The translations under genes were made by a program, and so were the position numbers. DNA of 21,790 nt from an uncultured Lachnospiraceae bacterium (GTDB lineage Bacteria > Bacillota > Clostridia > Lachnospirales > Lachnospiraceae), in assembly GCA_910586005.1 (NCBI GenBank), contig CAJUHG010000038.1, positions 1 to 21,790 on the forward strand. The letters run 5' to 3'. The notes below the pieces were generated by a model. It saw nothing but the letters and a program-made list of their open reading frames with translations. It was not told the DNA's origin and searched no databases. The stretch's first letter is position 1. Each line of letters opens with the position of its first letter. Shown in pieces: positions 1 through 5,856 of the stretch.

Positions 1-1
1 G

Positions 2-106
2 TATATAAGCTTATTAGGAAAAACATTGAAGAAGCCTATAAAATATGGTAAAATCCCAAAGAAAGTAGTAGTTAAAGCGGATATTTGCAATACTTACAGG
101 GCATGA
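2..106 (+). CDS. Possible C-terminal end of an upstream gene (partial)
   Basis: A reading frame is open from the left edge to a TGA at 104-106 and gives about 34 residues, with a basic stretch reading roughly KKPIKYGKIPKKVVVKADI. The pattern of a proline, a short basic turn and a valine-rich strand recalls the C-terminal strand of LacI-type sugar-binding regulators, but this is only a resemblance. Another frame ends earlier with a TAA at 49-51. The start lies outside the window, so function cannot be assigned. It may not be coding at all. Confidence 0.25.
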   Translation, partial: YISLLGKTLKKPIKYGKIPKKVVVKADICNTYRA

Positions 107-306
107 TGTCCGCGTCGTTACTTGTTCATAACCTCATAGTTGCCATTGCAACTGTTCAGCGGGAGCTTGTGTGTTGCTAAAGCAACTGCGCGCGGCACGA
201 CGAAGTGTGCAAGTTGTTCGCTCCGCTTCGGTCAGCATTAAACAGACATCCACTGGATGTCCAGTTGCTGGATGAGGTTAAATTTTAGAAAAAGAGGAAA
301 GATATT
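107..306 (+). other. G+C-rich structured intergenic stretch upstream of ridA
   Basis: No gene is seen here. The stretch is visibly richer in G and C than the surrounding coding DNA and is full of short inverted repeats. An outer pair AACCTCAT (130-137) and ATGAGGTT (272-279) encloses three clear hairpins: AGTTGC/GCAACT at 138-153 with a 4-base loop, GTTGC/GCAAC at 173-186 with loop TAAA, and GACATCC/GGATGTC at 245-261 with a 3-base loop. Weaker pairs such as CGAAG/CTTCG lie between. It could be a structured 5' leader of ridA, a processed RNA, or a copy of an intergenic repeat; the sequence alone does not decide. The ridA ribosome binding site (GAGGAAAG) follows at about 294-301. Confidence 0.4.
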
Positions 307-696
307 ATGAAGAAAACAATTAATGCACCAAAAGCACCAGCAGCAGTTGGACCTTATGTACATGCAGTGGAAGCAAATGGATTGATTTTTACATCTGGAC
401 AATTAGGTTTAATTCCAGAAAGTGGCGTTTTGCCAGAGGGAATAGAAGCACAGACACACCAGAGTATAAAAAATCTTGCAGCTGTTTTGGAAGCAGCAGG
501 AAGTGACTTAAAACATGTGCTAAAAACGAATGTATTTTTAGAGGATATCAATGATTTTGCAAAAGTGAATGAGATTTATGCAACATATTTTGAAGAGGAT
601 ACACCAGCACGCTCTTGTGTAGAAGTAGCAAAATTACCAAAAGGTGGATTAGTAGAAATTGAAGTTATTGCAGTGAAAAAGGAAAATGAAAGATAA
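307..696 (+). CDS. ridA: RidA family reactive intermediate/imine deaminase
   Basis: The 129-residue product matches the usual length of the RidA/YjgF/UK114 family. These trimeric cytosolic enzymes hydrolyse reactive enamines and imines, such as 2-aminoacrylate released by PLP enzymes, to ketoacids and ammonia. The family signature is seen near the C-terminus: P100-A-R102-S-C104-V-E-V, followed by KLPKGGLVEIEVIA. R102 corresponds to the substrate-carboxylate-binding arginine and E117 to the glutamate that holds the catalytic water. The N-terminal APAAVGPY segment and the FTSGQLG strand are also typical. The gene starts at ATG 307 after GAGGAAAG. It stands alone, with a structured stretch before it and a probable terminator after it. 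The family assignment is firm; the substrate in this organism is unknown. Confidence 0.95.
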   Translation: MKKTINAPKAPAAVGPYVHAVEANGLIFTSGQLGLIPESGVLPEGIEAQTHQSIKNLAAVLEAAGSDLKHVLKTNVFLEDINDFAKVNEIYATYFEEDTPARSCVEVAKLPKGGLVEIEVIAVKKENER

Positions 697-722
697 TAGT
701 TTCATTTATAAGTTAGGGTGTG

Positions 723-762
723 AAAAGGTCTGAATATCCTTATAGGTTCATTCGGGCCTTTT
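723..762 (+). terminator. Probable terminator after ridA
   Basis: AAAAGGTCTGAAT (723-735) pairs along its whole length with ATTCGGGCCTTTT (750-762), using two G-U pairs, to give a 13-bp stem with a 14-base loop. It lies 27 bases after the ridA stop. The U-run is partly inside the stem and the downstream bases are not a long T tract, so efficiency is uncertain. Confidence 0.5.
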
Positions 763-1038
763 GATATCCCAATACTATTAATTGACATAATTCCTAATAA
801 TAAAAATGGTCGCAATGTGTGTTCTATTGTTCATAACAATAAAAAATTAGCGCAGCTTGTTTTTTATTGTTTATAACTTGTATACCCTCTGGGGCATCCC
901 ATGATACCATGCGGTATGTCACAAGGAATGGTAGCTATATCAGTGTGTATGTGTAATATGGAGGAATCGACTTTCCTAAATATGAAAAAAATTTGATTTT
1001 AGGATATTATTTCAAAAATAATCAGAAGGAGAAAATAG
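763..1038. other. Hairpin-rich intergenic region before the aminopeptidase gene
   Basis: No coding potential was found. The region holds several inverted repeats: ATTGTT/AACAAT at 826-840; a 12-bp perfect pair AACAATAAAAAA (835-846) with TTTTTTATTGTT (860-871); ATACC/GGTAT around a 4-base loop at 904-917; TCCTAAA/TTTAGGA at 974-1004; and ATTATTT/AAATAAT at 1006-1022. The first two overlap and are mutually exclusive. The last one sits immediately before the ribosome binding site of the next gene. A TTGACA is present at 782-787, but no -10 lies at proper spacing. Confidence 0.4.
835..871. repeat. 12-bp inverted repeat with GC-rich loop
   Basis: AACAATAAAAAA (835-846) and TTTTTTATTGTT (860-871) are perfect reverse complements around a 13-base loop that itself contains AGC-GCA-GCT. 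A right-hand T-run makes it a possible plus-strand terminator, and the A-run arm would serve the other strand. The stem-plus-mini-stem plan and the TATTGTT(T)ATAA right flank recur at 15361-15391, upstream of pcrA. Confidence 0.5.
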
Positions 1039-2829
1039 ATGATAGCAGAAAGAATTGAAGCACTTAGAGCAGAGATGCAAAAAAGAAAAATTGATATGTA
1101 TATTGTGCCTACTTCTGATTTTCATGAATCAGAATATGTTGGCGATTATTTTAAAGCCAGAAAATATATCACAGGTTTTACAGGTTCTTCGGGTACAGCA
1201 GTGATTACTATGACAGAAGCGGGTCTTTGGACAGACGGAAGATATTTTATTCAGGCTGAAAGAGAATTATCTCAAAGTCCAGTAACTTTGTATCGTATGG
1301 GAGAAGAAGGAGTTCCTACTATCAAGGAATATATAGAGAAAAATTTAATAGTAGGTGGTTGCCTTGGATTTGACGGACGTGTGATAAATACAAAAGCAGG
1401 TTCTGACTATGAAAAAATTGCAACAGAAAAGCAAGCTACGCTCTATGTGGTAGAGGATTTAGTTGATATCATATGGAAGGAACGTCCAAAGTTTCCCAAA
1501 AATCCTGTTTTTATTTTGGAGGAAATGTATGCTGGGGAATGTACAGAAAGTAAATTAAAGCGAGTGCGTGAGAAGATGAGAGAAAAGGGAGCAAGTATCC
1601 ATATTTTAACTTCCTTATATGATATTGCATGGCTATTTAATATTAGAGGTGGCGATATTGAACATGTGCCAGTAGTATTGTCTTTTGCAGTGATTACGAT
1701 GGAGGAAAGTATTTGGTTTCTCCACAAAGAAGTATTAGATGAGAAATTACAGGAATATTGTGAGAAAATTCATATTGTGAGAAAGCCATATGAAGAAATT
1801 TACAATTATACAAAAGCAATTTCAGAAAAAGAGACAGTATTGTTGGACAAAAATATTGTAAATTACCGAATTTTTCATAGTTTAAATCCAAATGTAAAGG
1901 TAATACAAGCCTTAAATCCAACAGAGCAAATGAAAGCCATTAAAAATAAAACAGAGCTTTCTAATATATGTGATGCGCATATTAAGGATGGTGTGGCTTT
2001 TACAAAATTTATGTATTGGTTAAAAACCAATATTGGAAAGAAAAAGATAACAGAAATTTCTGCCTCTGATTATTTAGAAGAACGCAGAAAGGAACAAGCA
2101 CTATTTGTGGATTTAAGTTTTGATACAATCAGTGCATATGGTGCAAATGCAGCGATGATGCACTATACAGCAACTTTGGAATCTGATACAGAATTGCAGC
2201 CAAAAGGATTTTTATTGGTAGATTCTGGCGGACATTATCTGGATGGAAGTACAGATATTACTAGAACTATGGCACTTGGTATATTAACAGAAGAAGAAAA
2301 ATTACATTTTACAACCGTATGCCGCTCAAACTTAAATCTTGCAGCAGCAAAATTTCTCTATGGTTGTCGTGGAATTAATCTTGATATTTTATCTAGAGAA
2401 CCTTTATGGAAATTAGGGTTAGATTATAAATGTGGGACGGGGCATGGAATTGGCTATCTTTTGAATGTTCATGAGGGACCGAATGGATTTCGTTGGAAAA
2501 TAGTACCAGAACGGGACGATAGTTGTATCTTAGAAGAAGGTATGGTTACTACAGATGAACCTGGGATTTATTTAGAAGGAAAATATGGAATTCGGATTGA
2601 AAATGAACTTATCTGTAAAAAGGCGGAAAAAAATGAGTATGGGCAGTTTATGGAATTTGAGACTGTTACCTATGCTCCGATTGACTTGGATGCAATTATT
2701 CCAGAAGAAATGACATGTTCAGAGAGAAGATTGTTAAACGATTATCATCAAATGGTATATAAAAAAATTTCTCCTTTTTTAACAGAAGAAGAAAGAGAAT
2801 GGCTAAAAGTGTATACTAGAGAGATATAA
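1039..2829 (+). CDS. M24B family Xaa-Pro aminopeptidase (aminopeptidase P)
   Basis: The 596-residue product is a large-type aminopeptidase P, a cytosolic metalloenzyme that removes an N-terminal residue preceding proline. Two creatinase-like N-terminal domains (about 1-300) come before the pita-bread catalytic domain (about 310-540) and a short C-terminal helical region, the layout of eukaryotic APP1 rather than of the shorter E. coli PepP. The five metal ligands are visible with the spacing of that family: D395 in VDSGGHY, D406 in STDITRT, H469 in GTGHGIGY, E507 in TTDEPGIY and E521 in RIENE. H478 in NVHEGP is also conserved. The start is ATG 1039 after AGAAGGAG at 1024-1031. The gene seems monocistronic, with hairpin-rich gaps on both sides. 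Function as a dinuclear-metal aminopeptidase P is well supported; a role in peptide use or protein turnover is inferred. Confidence 0.93.
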   Translation: MIAERIEALRAEMQKRKIDMYIVPTSDFHESEYVGDYFKARKYITGFTGSSGTAVITMTEAGLWTDGRYFIQAERELSQSPVTLYRMGEEGVPTIKEYIEKNLIVGGCLGFDGRVINTKAGSDYEKIATEKQATLYVVEDLVDIIWKERPKFPKNPVFILEEMYAGECTESKLKRVREKMREKGASIHILTSLYDIAWLFNIRGGDIEHVPVVLSFAVITMEESIWFLHKEVLDEKLQEYCEKIHIVRKPYEEIYNYTKAISEKETVLLDKNIVNYRIFHSLNPNVKVIQALNPTEQMKAIKNKTELSNICDAHIKDGVAFTKFMYWLKTNIGKKKITEISASDYLEERRKEQALFVDLSFDTISAYGANAAMMHYTATLESDTELQPKGFLLVDSGGHYLDGSTDITRTMALGILTEEEKLHFTTVCRSNLNLAAAKFLYGCRGINLDILSREPLWKLGLDYKCGTGHGIGYLLNVHEGPNGFRWKIVPERDDSCILEEGMVTTDEPGIYLEGKYGIRIENELICKKAEKNEYGQFMEFETVTYAPIDLDAIIPEEMTCSERRLLNDYHQMVYKKISPFLTEEEREWLKVYTREI

Positions 2830-3099
2830 AGATAATGGTAGTGTAACCATAATTTTGTTGTCAGTTACCATTGTGGAAGTTTTATCTTATCTGAGAAAGT
2901 TCTTACTTCTATCATTTGTTTTTGTCAGCAAAGCTGACTCCATCCCGCAGCAAGAATGCCTATGACGTTCTTGTATAAGCCAAAAGATAAATTTAGCAAA
3001 TTTTGGACTACAAAAGAGTTGTATTTTTCTAAATTTATAACTTTTAAATCTGTTCTATATGGTGTAAAATAGTAATGATTGTGAAAGGAATCAAATTTT
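2830..3099. other. Intergenic region between the aminopeptidase gene and polA
   Basis: No convincing gene is present. An imperfect stem AATGGTAG (2834-2841)/TTACCATT lies just after the aminopeptidase stop and may act as a weak terminator. A perfect GTCAGC-AAA-GCTGAC hairpin lies at 2924-2938, and a CAAGAA/TTCTTG pair follows at roughly 2950-2973. The stretch from about 2920 to 2980 is richer in G and C than its flanks. The polA ribosome binding site (GAAAGGA) is at about 3083-3089. A TAAAAT at 3065-3070 could be a -10 element, but I see no good -35 for it. Confidence 0.35.
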
Positions 3100-5823
3100 A
3101 TGAGTAAGAAAATAGTTTTAATTGATGGACACAGCATACTGAACAGAGCATTCTTTGGCGTTCCAGATTTATCAAATGCAGAGGGACTTCATACGAATGC
3201 AATTTATGGATTTTTAAATATTCTGTTCAAAATTTTAGAAGAAGAAAAACCAGATTACTTAACAGTAGCGTTTGATGTAAATGCTCCTACGTTTCGACAT
3301 AAAATGTTTGCAGCATATAAAGGAACAAGAAAACCTATGGCAGAAGAACTGCGTCAGCAAGTACCTGTGATGAAAGAAGTATTAAAGGCTATGGGAATTG
3401 TAATTGTTGAGAAGGAAGGCTATGAGGCAGATGATGTTTTAGGAACAATTGCAAAATACAGTGAAAAAAAGGGATTTGAAGTATCACTGGTATCAGGTGA
3501 CAGAGATTTGTTGCAACTTGCGAGTAGTCATATTAAGATTCGTATTCCTAAGACAAAACGTACTGGTACAGAAATTGAGGATTATTATGCTGTAGATGTA
3601 AAAGAAAGATATCAAGTAACACCAATAGAGTTTATTGATGTAAAGGCGCTGATGGGAGATACTTCTGATAATATTCCAGGGGTACCAGGAATTGGAGAAA
3701 AAACAGCGATTGCTTTAATTGCTAAATATGGAAGCATTGAAAATGCATATCAGCATGTAGATGAGATTAAGCCAGCAAGAGCTCAGAACAATTTAAGAGA
3801 GCATTATGATTTAGCACAGATGAGTAAAACACTTGCTACGATTGAATTACATGTACCCTTAGAATATAAGATAGAACAAGCAGTTCTTGGAAATCTGTTT
3901 ACACCAGAAGCTTATACATGGATAAAACAATTGGAATTTAAAAATATGCTCAATCGCTTTCAAACAGAAACATCCAAACCACCAACAGAACCATATTTTC
4001 AGAAAGTGACAAAATTAGTGGAAGCAAAAAAGGTATTTGCTAAGGCAAAGACTGCAAAACATATAAGCTTTCAATTAATTGCAGATAGAAAAGCAGAAAC
4101 AATTTTGCAAGAAGGGCAGATTACGCTGGATAGTTTCTTATATCAAGAAGAAATTACAAACGCTTGGAATGTAGGACAAGTGTTGGGGCTTGGAATTGCT
4201 TATAATAGTGAAAAAATATTTTATTTAAAAGTAGGAGAAGATATCTCAGGTACCTATCTCTTAGAAAATCTTCAACTACTTTTGAAAAAAGTACAGGCAG
4301 CAACCTTCGATTTGAAACATCAATTATCTTGGCTTACAGTAGAAAAAGAGGATAGAAAACAGATAGCAGATATTTTAATTTGTGCTTATTTATTAAATCC
4401 TTTGAAAAGTGATTATACTTATGAAGATATTGCAAAAGAATATTTGGAGCTTACAGTACCTTCTAAAGTAGATTTACTAGAAAAGATGTCTTTTGCACAG
4501 GCAGCCAAGATAAATGGGGAAGTATTGTTGCGATATGTGTGTTTTCAAGTTTGGGTTGTTTATCAAGTGATAGAAGTATTAGAACAGAAGTTGAAACGTG
4601 CAGGGATGTGGAAATTGTACCAAGAGATTGAAATGCCATTAGTATATACTTTACATGATATGGAACGAGAAGGCATTAAGGTCAACGGTGAGGCATTGAA
4701 GCTGTATGGAAGTAACCTTTCTAAAAAAATTGGGGAATTAGAACAAGAGATTTATCAAGATGCAGGAGAAACCTTTAATATTAATTCACCAAAACAATTA
4801 GGAGGCATTCTTTTTGACAAGTTAAAAATGCCTTATGGAAAGAAAACAAAAACTGGTTATTCTACAGCGGCAGATGTATTAGAAAAATTAGCAGTAGATT
4901 ATCCGTTGGTTTTAAAGATTCTTGAGTATCGTCAGTTGACAAAATTAAAATCTACGTACGCGGAAGGACTTGCTAATTATATTGAGGAGGATGGCAGAAT
5001 ACATTCTTCTTTTCATCAGACAATTACAGCAACGGGAAGAATTAGTAGTACAGAACCTAATTTACAAAATATTCCAATCCGTATGGAATTGGGGCGTCAA
5101 ATAAGAAAAGTATTTATCCCCAAAGAGGGATGTGTATTGATAGATGCAGATTATTCTCAGATTGAATTGCGGGTTTTAGCACATATGTCAGAGGATAAAA
5201 ATTTGATTAATGCATATCGAAAGGCACAAGATATTCATAGAATTACAGCTTCTCAAGTATTTCATATTCCCTTTGAAGAAGTAACTTCTTTACAAAGGCG
5301 AAATGCCAAAGCTGTAAATTTTGGAATTGTCTATGGCATTAGTTCTTTTGGGTTAAGTCAAGATCTTAGCATTGATAAAAAAGAAGCGGCTGAGTATATT
5401 GAGGCCTATTTTCAAACATATCCAGATGTCAAGCAATTTTTGGATAAGTTAGTTAGAAATGCAAAAGAACAAGGATATGTGACAACGATGTTTGGAAGAA
5501 GAAGGCCTATCCCAGAATTAACTTCTAGCAATTTTAAGGAGCGCTCTTTTGGAGAACGGGTGGCAATGAATTCCCCCATTCAAGGAACTGCTGCAGATAT
5601 TATTAAAATTGCTATGATTCGGGTAAATAATGCACTGCAAGAACAGGGATTACGTTCGCGGTTAATTTTACAGATTCATGATGAACTTTTGATTGAAGCC
5701 TATCAAGAGGAAGTAGAGCAGGTAAAGGCCATTTTAAAGAAAGAAATGGAAGCTGCTGCTGAACTTTCTGTAGAGTTAGAAATAGATATGAACCAAGGAA
5801 AAAATTGGTATGAGGCACATTAA
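3100..5823 (+). CDS. polA: DNA polymerase I
   Basis: The 907-residue product is a full-length family A DNA polymerase that fills gaps and removes RNA primers in repair and lagging-strand synthesis. The N-terminal 5'-3' exonuclease (about 1-290) shows LIDGHSILNRAFFG, YEADDVLG, SGDRDLLQL and the MGDTSDNIPGVPGIG helix-hairpin-helix segment. The middle domain (about 300-480) has the position of a 3'-5' exonuclease but lacks the DTET-type acidic motif, reading HISFQLIADRKAE instead, so proofreading is very probably lost, as in Bacillus-type Pol I. The polymerase domain (about 520-907) has motif A DADYSQIELR with catalytic D684, motif B RRNAKAVNFGIVYG, and motif C QIHDELL with D861. The start is ATG 3100 after GAAAGGA. 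The next gene begins 33 bases after the stop, which suggests co-transcription with coaE, a common gene order in Firmicutes. Confidence 0.97.
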   Translation: MSKKIVLIDGHSILNRAFFGVPDLSNAEGLHTNAIYGFLNILFKILEEEKPDYLTVAFDVNAPTFRHKMFAAYKGTRKPMAEELRQQVPVMKEVLKAMGIVIVEKEGYEADDVLGTIAKYSEKKGFEVSLVSGDRDLLQLASSHIKIRIPKTKRTGTEIEDYYAVDVKERYQVTPIEFIDVKALMGDTSDNIPGVPGIGEKTAIALIAKYGSIENAYQHVDEIKPARAQNNLREHYDLAQMSKTLATIELHVPLEYKIEQAVLGNLFTPEAYTWIKQLEFKNMLNRFQTETSKPPTEPYFQKVTKLVEAKKVFAKAKTAKHISFQLIADRKAETILQEGQITLDSFLYQEEITNAWNVGQVLGLGIAYNSEKIFYLKVGEDISGTYLLENLQLLLKKVQAATFDLKHQLSWLTVEKEDRKQIADILICAYLLNPLKSDYTYEDIAKEYLELTVPSKVDLLEKMSFAQAAKINGEVLLRYVCFQVWVVYQVIEVLEQKLKRAGMWKLYQEIEMPLVYTLHDMEREGIKVNGEALKLYGSNLSKKIGELEQEIYQDAGETFNINSPKQLGGILFDKLKMPYGKKTKTGYSTAADVLEKLAVDYPLVLKILEYRQLTKLKSTYAEGLANYIEEDGRIHSSFHQTITATGRISSTEPNLQNIPIRMELGRQIRKVFIPKEGCVLIDADYSQIELRVLAHMSEDKNLINAYRKAQDIHRITASQVFHIPFEEVTSLQRRNAKAVNFGIVYGISSFGLSQDLSIDKKEAAEYIEAYFQTYPDVKQFLDKLVRNAKEQGYVTTMFGRRRPIPELTSSNFKERSFGERVAMNSPIQGTAADIIKIAMIRVNNALQEQGLRSRLILQIHDELLIEAYQEEVEQVKAILKKEMEAAAELSVELEIDMNQGKNWYEAH

Positions 5824-5856
5824 ATATAATTTAAATAGATAAAGGAGTTTTGGCTT

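Noticed and set aside
782..806. TTGACA at 782 as a -35 element
   Set aside because: The nearest -10-like hexamer (TAAAAA at 801) is only 13 bases away, too short for sigma-A.
2925..3137. Minus-strand 70-residue open frame over the polA upstream gap
   Set aside because: It has no ribosome binding site or recognisable domain, covers the structured block, and runs into the start of polA.
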